64,000 bases of DNA. Origin: Gemmiger gallinarum (GTDB taxonomy: Bacteria; Bacillota; Clostridia; Oscillospirales; Ruminococcaceae). The position numbers and the translations under genes are program-made. Each line of letters starts with the position of its first letter. Position 1 is the stretch's first letter. Shown here in pieces: positions 25,893 to 35,210 of the stretch. The notes under the pieces were generated by a model. It did no database searches, was not told where the DNA came from, and was given only the letters and a program-made list of their open reading frames with translations. Where the stretch lies: contig NZ_JADCKC010000003.1 in the NCBI RefSeq assembly GCF_014982805.1, forward strand, positions 620,001-684,000. The letters run 5' to 3'.

Positions 25893-26726
25893 TTACGATG
25901 CCGGTCGGTTCCGGTTCGAGGACGCATCCTCCTGCCAGCCGATCATGTTCTGCTCGGTTTCCAGCAGCTGATCGTAGGCCTGCAGCAGCAGGTTGTCCAT
26001 GGTTTGACGGATCTTGTCCTGGGTTTCCTTGTACAGCTTGCGCAGGCTGCGGGGATTGCCTTTTTCCTCCGGCACATGGGCCTGACGGCAAAGCTCCTGC
26101 AGGCTGCGGCACAGATTGGAGCGATCAAGGGGCTGCCCGCTGCGTGTGATGAACACCGGCCCCCGATAGATGCCGTTGTCCTGCATATAGGCCAGCAGCT
26201 CCTCCTGCAGGCTGGGCGGGCACCGGAACCGGTACGGGCTGCCCCGCAGGTCCAGGGTTCCCTCCCCTGCCTGAATCAGCTCCGCTGTGACCTGATCCAG
26301 GCACTGCAGCGGAAGGCCGGTGGTGGCAAACAGCTTGACCAGCAGATAACTTCGGCGCTGGTCCAGCACCCGGGCCGCCCCCAGCAGCCGAAGATACTCG
26401 GCACGGGTGAGAGACTGGGGCGGCTGCTCCTGCGCGGGGCGGCAATGCCTTTGCACCAGATCGGGACGGCCGCACCATCGGAAATAGTTATTGGCCGCCG
26501 CCAGATGCAGGTTGACGCCATGCCAACCGTAGCTTTTCTGCAGTTCCTGACGCCAGAGCTCCAGGCTGCCGGCATCGGGAGGACCGTGGGAAGCTACAAA
26601 CTCCAGCAGGTTGTACAGGCAATTTCGGTAGCTGCGCCGGGTCTCGGCATTCCAGCCATTGCTTTTCTCGTCCTCTAGGAACGCTGTCACGGCGAATCCT
26701 GGCAGAATTTCGTCGTTTTCCTTCAT
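25893..26726 (-). CDS. Catalytically degenerate tyrosine recombinase paralogue
   Basis: 277 residues, full length and alignable end to end with the intact recombinase at 27069-27914 (GPVFITRSGQPLDR against GAAFVGRTGKPLSR). The catalytic set is lost: the first Arg is Pro139 (TTGLPLQ for STGIRVS), the HxxRH box is RSLRK (226-230), and the LGHSS His and the Tyr nucleophile are absent. It is not interrupted, so it looks maintained rather than decaying. ATG with AGGGGG, 33 bases from inverted site A (26760-26791). It is first in the leftward operon with the pilus genes (63 bases to the adhesin), so it could bind the switch sites and bias or read their state. Confidence 0.82.
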   Translation of the reverse strand: MKENDEILPGFAVTAFLEDEKSNGWNAETRRSYRNCLYNLLEFVASHGPPDAGSLELWRQELQKSYGWHGVNLHLAAANNYFRWCGRPDLVQRHCRPAQEQPPQSLTRAEYLRLLGAARVLDQRRSYLLVKLFATTGLPLQCLDQVTAELIQAGEGTLDLRGSPYRFRCPPSLQEELLAYMQDNGIYRGPVFITRSGQPLDRSNLCRSLQELCRQAHVPEEKGNPRSLRKLYKETQDKIRQTMDNLLLQAYDQLLETEQNMIGWQEDASSNRNRPAS

Positions 26727-26759
26727 GGCTGGACCCCCTTTCCGGCAATCAGCGAGACA

Positions 26760-26791
26760 TTTGGAAACAGAATCATGGTTCTGTTTCCAAA
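26760..26791. repeat. Recombination site A of the predicted invertible switch
   Basis: Arms of 13 bases (26760-26772 and 26779-26791) are perfect inverted repeats around a 6-bp asymmetric centre TCATGG. The inner 22 bp (26765-26786: arm AAACAGAA, centre, arm TTCTGTTT) match site B in reverse orientation at every base. Palindromic arms with a 6-8 bp core are the anatomy of tyrosine recombinase crossover sites. Confidence 0.85.
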
Positions 26792-26797
26792 AGGGGG

Positions 26798-26832
26798 AAA
26801 AAAAAATCGCCTGTGCAAAAATTTGCACAGGC
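26798..26832 (-). terminator. Strong terminator inside the invertible segment
   Basis: Perfect 11-bp stem (26809-26819 with 26822-26832). On the minus strand GATTTTTTTTT follows. Leftward transcription from the intact recombinase gene, or from within the segment, would stop here before the pilus operon. Confidence 0.88.
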
Positions 26833-26941
26833 TGACTAAAAATGAATAGGGTTTATCAGTTGGGAAATCCGGAAAATGGACTGCCCAACTGATTTCTTCT
26901 GCTTATTTTTAGGAAAAACTCACAAAAGTTAACGTATGCAC

Positions 26942-26970
26942 TTGATTTCGGGGTACCCCCATGATAAGAT
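26942..26970 (+). promoter_or_regulatory. Candidate switch promoter in the invertible segment
   Basis: TTGATT (26942-26947), 17-bp spacer, TAAGAT (26965-26970) with an upstream TGA (extended -10). It points right, into the 3' end of the recombinase gene, and would drive the pilus operon after inversion. Match quality is moderate (4/6 and 4/6). Confidence 0.45.
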
Positions 26971-27046
26971 TATTTACAATTTGATGGGAATTGCTGCCGA
27001 TATGTGTGTGCAAACTCGATTGCATATGCCCATCTTTCAACACTAT

Positions 27047-27072
27047 GTAAACAGAACCATGATTCTGTTTAC
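27047..27072. repeat. Recombination site B of the predicted invertible switch
   Basis: GTAAACAGAA and TTCTGTTTAC (27047-27056 and 27063-27072) flank the centre CCATGA, which is the reverse complement of the site A centre. The 22-bp core 27049-27070 is the exact reverse complement of 26765-26786. The recombinase stop codon (27069-27071) lies inside the site. Confidence 0.85.
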
Positions 27073-27914
27073 AACAGCAAATGCATGCTGTTGAGCAGGC
27101 GTTCGTGTTCGGCGCCGGATTCCATGATATAAATTCTTGTTGTCTCGATGCTGGAATGACCCAGTACGTCTGCAAGCTTTGAAAGATTTTTCTCAATACT
27201 ATAAAAGGTTCTGGCAAACAGATGCCTCAGGTTGTGCGGAAATACTTTTTTCCACGCCACATCGGCTCTGCTGCACAGGGCCTTTAATATTTTCCATACC
27301 GTGACACGGCTCAGCGGCTTACCGGTCCTGCCCACAAAAGCCGCTCCTGTATGAATGCGCTGACGCATGCACCATTTCAGCAGCCGTTTGCAAAGTTCGG
27401 CGGGAAGTAGAATTTCTCTGCACTTGCCCTTGCACCGAATGCTCGCCTTATGCCTGTGCAGAGCCTCCACCGTGATATACTGCAGCTCCGATACACGAAT
27501 GCCCGTGGAGCAGATGGTCTGCAGCAAAAGCAGTGCCCGCCGGTTGCCGCCGTCCCGGGCGGCATTGAGCAGGCGGAAGTATTCCTCCCGGCTCAGCTCC
27601 CGGTCCGGGTCACAAAACACCTTGCGCTGTCTCTTGAGGGGTTTGGCTTTGCCCTGCGGATTGTCACAGAATTCCTGATAGTCATTGATCGCTGCCAGCA
27701 TGGCGTTGATCCCCGACGGCGCATAGCCCTGCTCCACCAGGGAATCCCGCCAGGCTGCCACTTCCTCCCGGGAAGGCCGCCGGGATGCACCGCTTTCCCG
27801 AAAAAAACGGGCCAGGGCACGGATATATTTTTCAATGGTAGCCGCGCTGTACTCCCGTGAGAGCAGCCAGCTCCTGTACTGCTGCAGCGTGGTACGGATA
27901 TCACTGGGTTTCAT
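27069..27914 (-). CDS. Tyrosine recombinase (XerC/FimB-like invertase)
   Basis: 281 residues with a SAM-like N-terminal core-binding domain (about 5-85) and a complete catalytic domain: Arg140 (STGIRVSEL), Lys in CKGKCRE, His227 and Arg230 (HNLRH), His253 (LGHSS), nucleophile Tyr262 (TTRIYIMES). Start: ATG at 27914, 10 bases after AAGGAG; the ATG three codons upstream is too close to the site. Its stop lies within site B. The likely job is to invert the adjacent segment, as FimB/FimE-type recombinases do for fimbrial switches; integration or dimer resolution is less likely because the sites are local and inverted. Confidence 0.9.
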   Translation of the reverse strand: MKPSDIRTTLQQYRSWLLSREYSAATIEKYIRALARFFRESGASRRPSREEVAAWRDSLVEQGYAPSGINAMLAAINDYQEFCDNPQGKAKPLKRQRKVFCDPDRELSREEYFRLLNAARDGGNRRALLLLQTICSTGIRVSELQYITVEALHRHKASIRCKGKCREILLPAELCKRLLKWCMRQRIHTGAAFVGRTGKPLSRVTVWKILKALCSRADVAWKKVFPHNLRHLFARTFYSIEKNLSKLADVLGHSSIETTRIYIMESGAEHERLLNSMHLLL

Positions 27915-28181
27915 GGATCGCATACTCCTTCCTGTTCCTGTACTTTGCCGTTAGTATGCCCATCCCCGCTGATTTTCAGGCGGAAGAGATCTTGACGGCG
28001 CGTCAGGGTCGCCGCGTATATGCCACATATCAAAAAATACGTAGTATATAAAAAGTGCAAGGAAGTCTGTTTTTTGTTGATTTATCTAGTTTTTATGTCT
28101 ATATATTAACACTTTACGATGATCTTGTATATACTTAATAATAATTTTGTTGATTATCGGATGCAGTTTTCATTCTGACAG
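27915..28181. other. AT-rich intergenic region upstream of the recombinase
   Basis: No gene seen. The stretch 28020-28160 is much more AT-rich than the rest of the window and holds a near direct repeat (TTTTGTTGATT at about 28072 and 28145). This is probably the recombinase control region, and the AT content hints that the island was acquired. I found no convincing promoter. Confidence 0.5.
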
Positions 28182-28224
28182 AAAAAGCCGGGGCGCAGAT
28201 GCTTTTCAGCATTTACGCCCCGGC
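28182..28224 (-). terminator. Terminator of trxA
   Basis: GCCGGGGCG pairs with CGCCCCGGC (28187-28195 and 28216-28224), with an inner ATGCT/AGCAT stem and tetraloop. TTTTTC follows on the minus strand. Confidence 0.92.
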
Positions 28225-28250
28225 TTCGGGATTGTGACGGAATGTCCGGA

Positions 28251-28574
28251 TTACAGTGCACCGGCCTGATGCAGCAGCTGCATCACCGCTGCCTTGGGCT
28301 TGGCGCCCAGGCTCTGGGTGACCGCACGGCCGCCCTTGAAGACAATGAGCGTGGGGATGCTTTGCACCGCAAAGCGGGCGGCGAGCTCCGGCTCATTGTC
28401 CACGTTGACCTTGCCCACCTTGATGGCGGACTCGCTCTCGGCGATTTCGTCCACCACAGGGCTCATCATACGGCAGGGGCCACACCAGCCTGCCCAGAAG
28501 TCCAACAGCACCGGCTTGTCGCTGCCCAGCACCTCGGCCTCAAAATTCTGTTTCGTAACGGTAAGGACTGCCAT
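28251..28574 (-). CDS. trxA: Thioredoxin
   Basis: 107 residues, classic thioredoxin length and fold. The redox motif WCGPC puts the reactive pair at Cys31 and Cys34, preceded by VLLDFWAG, with IPTLIVFKGG carrying the cis-Pro. It reduces cytoplasmic disulfides and can feed the BCP peroxiredoxin encoded at 11709. Monocistronic. A 9-bp-arm inverted repeat (28599-28620) overlaps its likely -10 region. Confidence 0.95.
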   Translation of the reverse strand: MAVLTVTKQNFEAEVLGSDKPVLLDFWAGWCGPCRMMSPVVDEIAESESAIKVGKVNVDNEPELAARFAVQSIPTLIVFKGGRAVTQSLGAKPKAAVMQLLHQAGAL

Positions 28575-28598
28575 ATTATTTCTCTCCTTTGCATTGCA

Positions 28599-28620
28599 AT
28601 TATAATGTCGCCATTATAAT
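28599..28620. promoter_or_regulatory. Inverted repeat in the trxA control region, putative operator
   Basis: ATTATAATG and CATTATAAT are perfect 9-bp arms around TCGC. They contain two TATAAT-like -10 elements on the minus strand, 25-45 bases upstream of trxA. A repressor bound here would block transcription. The half-sites resemble those of Fur/PerR proteins, but the spacing is wider than their consensus. Confidence 0.6.
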
Positions 28621-28787
28621 AAGGTAGGTCCGACGGCTTGCCGCAAGGACGGCCATGACGGTAGGAAATCGCCTGCGCCGAACTTTTTTAGTATAGCACA
28701 TTTCACCTTTTTTGGCGAGCCGCGGCGCATTGTCCTTGCAGTGCGCACAATCGAAGCAAAAATACGGACATTTTTTGTGATTTTCTC

Positions 28788-28816
28788 TTGCGCAGGGCTC
28801 GATCCGGTGGTAACAT
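28788..28816 (+). promoter_or_regulatory. Candidate promoter of the glutamate dehydrogenase gene
   Basis: TTGCGC (28788-28793), 17-bp spacer, TAACAT (28811-28816) with TG at the extended -10 position. It gives a leader of about 85 bases. Confidence 0.55.
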
Positions 28817-28867
28817 AGAAACTGGCGTAAGCAAATAGCAAATCAAGTGCGGTGCAGCCCCCATTAA

Positions 28868-30253
<1,386 letters not shown>

Positions 30254-30283
30254 TCTGCCCTGCCTGAGATGAATCCATAAAAC

Positions 30284-30326
30284 AAACCGCCGCACCGGGC
30301 TGTGCCGGGGCGGCGGTTTTCTGTTT
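30284..30326 (+). terminator. Terminator of gdhA
   Basis: AAACCGCCGC pairs with GCGGCGGTTT (30284-30293 and 30310-30319), followed by TTCTGTTT. Confidence 0.9.
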
Positions 30327-30344
30327 GCCGGATCGAAAACCCGC

Positions 30345-30386
30345 AAAAAACTCTCGGGGCGCCCGGCCTTTTGGCCGGACGCCCCG
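30345..30386 (-). terminator. Terminator of the pst-phoU operon
   Basis: A 14-bp stem (30355-30368 with 30373-30386, one wobble) and four-base loop, followed on the minus strand by AGAGTTTTTTGCGG. Confidence 0.9.
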
Positions 30387-30470
30387 AAAGCGGTATCTGG
30401 AAAATAAGAGGATGGTATGTTCAGTGCGGGCGCGCGGGGAATGCCCCGCCGTCCCCGCAAAAACCGACTG

Positions 30471-31145
30471 TCAGACGATCTGCTGAGATTTGTGAACGCC
30501 GGTTTTGAGGAACTCGACCCACTCGGCCACGTTGACGGCGTGGTCGCCCAGACGTTCCAGGTACTTGGTGATCATGAACAGATCCAAAGCAGTGGTTGCA
30601 TCCTGAGGATGGGCGGCAATGTAGGAAGCGATCTCGTCGCTGATGCGGCTGAAGAAGGCATCGGCCTTGTCATCCTTGCGGATGACCTTGGCGGCGGCGT
30701 CCAGATCCACCTGGACGTATGCGCCGATGGCGTCCTTGACCATGCGGTGGACCAGGTCCCCCATCTCATAGATGTCCTCCAGAACGCCCACAGCCTGGGC
30801 GCGGTCCAGCTTGAGATGGAGCACGATCTCGGCAATGTCGGAAGCCTGGTCGGCGATGCGCTCAATGTCGGTGACCATTTTCAGTGCAGTTGACACCTTG
30901 CGCAGGTCGCTGGCCACCGGCTGCTGACGCAGGAAAAGCGTCAGGCAGCGATGCTCGATCTCCCGCTCCACGGCGTTGATCTCGCTGTCCCGGGCAACCA
31001 CGCTGCGGGCCAGCTCCACATCGCCCTCCCGCAGAGCACGCAGGGCGTTGCCGATAGCGCCGCCCGCTGCATGGCCCATGCGAGCCAGCATGGTGTCCAG
31101 CTCAAGCAGCTCTGCGTCGTAAACCTTGCGGCTGCTGTATCCCAT
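30471..31145 (-). CDS. phoU: Phosphate signalling/transport regulator PhoU
   Basis: 224 residues, all helical, with the two PhoU repeats (E-x-x-I-N-A-V-E-R-E-I-E and ALKMVTDIERIADQASDIAE in repeat 1; MITKYLERLGDHAVNVAEWVEFL in repeat 2) whose Glu/Asp residues bind metals. PhoU couples Pst to the Pho two-component system as a negative regulator. Last gene of pstSCAB-phoU. Confidence 0.94.
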   Translation of the reverse strand: MGYSSRKVYDAELLELDTMLARMGHAAGGAIGNALRALREGDVELARSVVARDSEINAVEREIEHRCLTLFLRQQPVASDLRKVSTALKMVTDIERIADQASDIAEIVLHLKLDRAQAVGVLEDIYEMGDLVHRMVKDAIGAYVQVDLDAAAKVIRKDDKADAFFSRISDEIASYIAAHPQDATTALDLFMITKYLERLGDHAVNVAEWVEFLKTGVHKSQQIV

Positions 31146-31166
31146 AGTTCAAAACTCCCTTCTGTA

Positions 31167-31911
<745 letters not shown>

Positions 31912-31919
<8 letters not shown>

Positions 31920-32874
31920 CGTTCTGAGTTCCTTTCGTCAATGTTCTGGCAATCAGGCTGGAGACGGCATTGATGGCCAGCACCAGCACCAGCAGGACCA
32001 CTGCGGTGCCAAATGCCTCGCCCACATGCAGACCCTCGCTGGAAAGGACGTACATATGCACCGCCAGGGTACGGGTGGAGTCAAACAGGAAATCCGCGCC
32101 CGACGCGATCTTGGTGGCGGAGCCGGCGGTGTACAGCAGCGCGGCGGTCTCGCCCACGATACGGCCGGTGCCCAGGATGACACCGGACAGGATGCCGGGC
32201 ATAGCCGGGGGCAGCACAATGGCAAAGACGGTGCGCAGCTTGCCCGCGCCCAGGCCGAAGCTGCCCTCCCGGTAGGAATCCGGCACCGACATGAGAGATT
32301 CCTCGGTGGTGCGCATGATGAGGGGCAGGATCATGATGGCCAGCGTCAGCGAGCCGGACAGAAGGGACAGGCCGAAGTGCAGCTGGGTGACAAAGAACAG
32401 CATGCCGAACAGGCCGTAGACGATGGAGGGGATGCCCTGCAGCGTCTCGGCGGTCAGACGGACCACCTTGACCAGCTTGCTGCCGCGGGGGGCGTACTCC
32501 ACCAGATAGATGGCCGCAAAGACGCCCAAAGGGGTGGCAACCAGCAGTGCCAGCAGCGTCATCAGCAGGGTGTTGATGAGCGACGGCATAAGAGAAACGT
32601 TGTCGGAGTTGTAGGTCCATTCAAACAGGGAGGGCTTGAGGTTGGGGATGCCCCGCACCAGAATATAGCCCACCAGGAAGATCAGGATACCGGCAGTGAA
32701 CAGGGCCGCCAGACGGACCAGCCAGCGCATGGCTGTGGAAAAGACCCGGGCGCCGGTGCGGTTGCGGTAGGGGTCCCTGCCGCGTCCGCTGCGATTGAGG
32801 GTAGTAGGATGGCTGGCGGTCAGATCACTGCCTGTGGTGACGCGCCCGTTTGCATTGATGCTGAGTTCAGGCAT
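31912..32874 (-). CDS. pstA: Phosphate ABC transporter permease PstA
   Basis: 320 residues with six predicted helices and the PstA permease signature ([70 protein letters not shown] as EAA loop). A cytoplasmic N-terminal tail of about 45 residues is Arg/Ser-rich. Overlaps pstC and pstB by 8 bases each. Confidence 0.95.
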
Positions 32875-33772
32875 GTTCTTTTCCTCCCTTGACGAGGCTG
32901 AAGCAGAAGTTGATCAGCAGAATGAAGACGAACAGCACAACACCGGTGGCGATGAGAGCTTCACGGTGAAGGTCGGCAGCATAGCCCATTTCCATGACAA
33001 TGTTGCTGGTCATGGTGCGCAGGCCCTCAAACAGGCCCTGAGGCATACGGGGCTGGTTGCCGGCCACCATGATGACGGCCATGGTCTCGCCGATGGAACG
33101 GCCCACACCCAGAATAACGCCGGACAGCACGCCGGACTTGGCGGCGGGCAGCAGGATGCAGAAAACGCTGCGCTCATGGGTAGCGCCGAGAGCCAGACTG
33201 CCTTCGTAGTAGCTCTCGGGCACTGCGTCCAGGGAGGTTTTGGAAACGGTGATGATGGTGGGCAGGATCATAATGCCCAAAAGCAGGCTGGCAGTGAAAA
33301 GGCTCATGCCGCTGCCGTCAAAAGGCTTGGCAAGCTGTGCCACCCAGGGCACCAGCACCATGACGCCGAAGAAGCCGTAGACCACCGACGGAATGCCGGC
33401 CAGCAGCTGGATGGCGGGCATCAGCAGCGCCTTGGTCCTCTTGCCGGCGAAACGGGAGAGATATACCGCCGTCAGGATACCAACCGGCACGCCGACGACC
33501 AGGGAACCGGCCGTGACGTAGATGCTGCCGATGATCATGGGGAAGATGCCGTAAATGTCCGCGGAGGGTTTCCACTCGGTCCCCAGCAGGAAGTTGAGGG
33601 GCCCGATCTTGAAGATGGTGGGCAAACCGTTTGCGAACAGGAAAATACAGATCAGCGCAACTGCGCAGATGGACACGCACGCACATGCCAGAAACAGGAT
33701 CCGCATGCCGTTTTCTTTCCATTTGGACGTTCCGCCTGCCTTTACCGCGGCGGCCGCAGCATTGTTTTCCAT
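32867..33772 (-). CDS. pstC: Phosphate ABC transporter permease PstC
   Basis: 301 residues, six helices. Typical PstC features: PVGILTAVYLSRFAGKRTK, LLAGIPSVVYGFFGVMVLVPWV and the EAA loop LDAVPESYYEGSLALGATHERSVFCILLP. It forms the phosphate channel with PstA. 152 bases separate it from pstS; that gap holds a small stem (GCTCC/GGGAGC) right after the pstS stop and could let pstS be made in excess. Confidence 0.95.
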   Translation of the reverse strand: MENNAAAAAVKAGGTSKWKENGMRILFLACACVSICAVALICIFLFANGLPTIFKIGPLNFLLGTEWKPSADIYGIFPMIIGSIYVTAGSLVVGVPVGILTAVYLSRFAGKRTKALLMPAIQLLAGIPSVVYGFFGVMVLVPWVAQLAKPFDGSGMSLFTASLLLGIMILPTIITVSKTSLDAVPESYYEGSLALGATHERSVFCILLPAAKSGVLSGVILGVGRSIGETMAVIMVAGNQPRMPQGLFEGLRTMTSNIVMEMGYAADLHREALIATGVVLFVFILLINFCFSLVKGGKEHA

Positions 33773-33924
33773 ACCGATACCTCGCTAAGATTGAAGAACA
33801 TACAGGTGCGATTTTTAATGATTTTTTGCGCAGCAAACCGGGCAGCTCCGTAACCCGTGATCGAGAAAGCGGCGCGCGCCCGGCATCATTTCACTGCAGC
33901 TCCCTGGAAAGGAGCGATTTTCTG

Positions 33925-34866
33925 TTACTGAACGTCAGCCCAGGTGGTCAGCTCGCCGGTGTAGACAGCGCGCAGATTGTCCATGGTGATGTTGGTGATG
34001 GGGTTGGCGTTGTTGACGACCACTGCGATGCCGTCCATGGCGAGCACGGTAGCCACAGCGCCGGCCTCGACCTCGCTGTCCTTCAGCTCGCGGCTGGCCA
34101 TACCGATGGTGTAGGTGCCGTCCAGAGCGAAGTTGACGCCGTTGGTGGAGTCAGAGGTCTGCAGTTCCACAGTGGCGTTGGGGTTGACCTCGGCGTAAGC
34201 CTCGATCAGCTTCTCCATGACAGGAGAGACAGAGGAGGAACCGCCGACCACGATGTTGCCGGAAGGCTGGGTGCTGGTGTAGCTCTCAGCGGCGTCGTCG
34301 CCGATGTAGCCTTCCTCAGTGATCAGAGCCTGGCCCTCAGCGGACATCACGTAGCTGATGAAGTCCTGAGAAACTTCGTCCAGAGTGCTGACTTCGCCGT
34401 TGGTGACGATGTTGAAGGGACGGGCGATGGTGTAAGTACCGTTCTTGACATTCTCAACCGTGGGCTCAACGCCGTCCACCGCGATCCCCTTGACGGTCTC
34501 GTTCAGAGAGCCCAGGGAGATGTATCCGATGGCGCCTTCCTCGGCGGCAACAGAGGTCATGACGTTGTTGGTGGAGTTGGCCTGCTGGGCATCGACGGTG
34601 GTCATGTCGCCCTCGTCGGTCTCAACGCCGGTCAGCTCGATGAACGCGCCGCGGGTGCCGGAGCCATCCTCACGGGTAACGACCGAGATCTTCTGGCTGT
34701 TGTCGAAGTCGCTGTCGGCGGATTCCTCGGTAGCAGCAGAGCTGGAGGTGGAAGCGGAGCTGCTCTGGTCAGCAGTGGAAGCGGAAGAGCTGCTGTCGGT
34801 GGTGCTGCAGGCAGCCAGGCTCAGAGCCATAGCCGCAGCGCAGATAGTCGCAACGATACGTTTCAT
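33925..34866 (-). CDS. pstS: Circularly permuted phosphate-binding lipoprotein PstS
   Basis: 313 residues. Signal peptide with lipobox LAAC (Cys20), Ser-rich linker to about 50, then a phosphate-binding fold in swapped order. First comes what is normally the second half: ISVVTREDGSGTRGAF, ANSTNNVMTSVA, GAIGYISLGSLNETVKGI, VEPTVENVKNGTYTIARPF, VMSAEGQALITEEGY. After a short linker comes the normal first half: GNIVVGGSSSVSPVMEKLIEAY, GMASRELKDSEVEAG, VLAMDGIAVVVNNANP, LRAVYTGELTTWADV, then the stop. In ordinary PstS, the TW.DV segment runs directly into the I.VV.RE.GSGTR strand. Both phosphate loops are present, so it should bind phosphate. First gene of the pst operon. Confidence 0.93.
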   Translation of the reverse strand: MKRIVATICAAAMALSLAACSTTDSSSSASTADQSSSASTSSSAATEESADSDFDNSQKISVVTREDGSGTRGAFIELTGVETDEGDMTTVDAQQANSTNNVMTSVAAEEGAIGYISLGSLNETVKGIAVDGVEPTVENVKNGTYTIARPFNIVTNGEVSTLDEVSQDFISYVMSAEGQALITEEGYIGDDAAESYTSTQPSGNIVVGGSSSVSPVMEKLIEAYAEVNPNATVELQTSDSTNGVNFALDGTYTIGMASRELKDSEVEAGAVATVLAMDGIAVVVNNANPITNITMDNLRAVYTGELTTWADVQ

Positions 34867-34964
34867 AAGTAATTTCTTCTCCCTTTTTTCGCCGTTGTAC
34901 GGCTGTTTTGTGTAGACTCGGCGGCCACCCGGCCGCCCCTGTTCCTTTCGCTCGGAACGGTTCT

Positions 34965-35050
34965 ATTGTATCGCGGCAAAGCCCCGTTATCGACCATGCG
35001 CCGGTACAATCGATGTAAAATTGCGGTAATCCACAGCCGCAAAGTGTAAA
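34965..35050 (-). promoter_or_regulatory. Candidate promoter and Pho-box-like repeats of the pst operon
   Basis: Minus strand: TCGATA (34988-34993), 17-bp spacer, TACAAT (34965-34970). Upstream, TTTACA occurs at 35014-35019 and 35045-35050, about three helical turns apart. TT(A/T)ACA repeats are the core of PhoP sites in Bacillus. Phosphate control is inferred. Confidence 0.5.
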
Positions 35051-35131
35051 GACCGTGCAAAATTTGCCCCGCCGGGCGCACAGGAATTTTACATTTCCGG
35101 CATTTGACAGTTTCAAAAGCCGGGTTCCGCC

Positions 35132-35160
35132 TTGCAACACAGGGACAGTTGTGGTATAGT
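35132..35160 (+). promoter_or_regulatory. Promoter of the uracil permease transcript
   Basis: TTGCAA (35132-35137), 17-bp spacer, TATAGT (35155-35160) preceded by TGG (extended -10). Transcription would start near 35167, leaving a leader of about 208 bases before uraA. Confidence 0.8.
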
Positions 35161-35210
35161 CTTATAAAGAATCCGGCAGCGCGCCGGTCACAAGAGCGGA
35201 GGGACAGGCC

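Larger units (their letters stand above)
26787..27048. other. Predicted invertible DNA segment (phase switch)
   Basis: 262 bp of AT-rich, non-coding DNA lies between the two inverted 22-bp cores and between two tyrosine recombinase genes. It contains a strong terminator pointing left (26798-26832), a 10-bp inverted repeat (ATCAGTTGGG at 26855-26864 with CCCAACTGAT at 26884-26893), and a candidate promoter pointing right (26942-26970). Inversion would turn the promoter toward the pilus operon and remove the terminator from its path. The present orientation is therefore read as OFF. Confidence 0.75.

Noticed and set aside
26760-27072. Sites A and B as simple terminators or operators rather than crossover sites
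   Set aside because: Neither palindrome has a T-tract. The exact inversion of the asymmetric 6-bp centre between the two copies is not expected for operators but is for inversion sites.
27069-27914. Recombinase as a prophage or conjugative-element integrase
   Set aside because: No phage, excisionase, mobilisation or tRNA attachment sequence lies nearby, and the paired inverted sites are adjacent to the gene.
28599-28620. PerR or Fur box assignment for the trxA inverted repeat
   Set aside because: PerR boxes have 7-1-7 symmetry. Here the TTATAAT halves are six bases apart, so I kept it only as an unassigned operator.
33773-33924. Frameshifted remainder of PstS downstream of its stop
   Set aside because: The 152-base gap is too short for the missing half, and both halves are already present in the frame in swapped order, so permutation rather than truncation fits.
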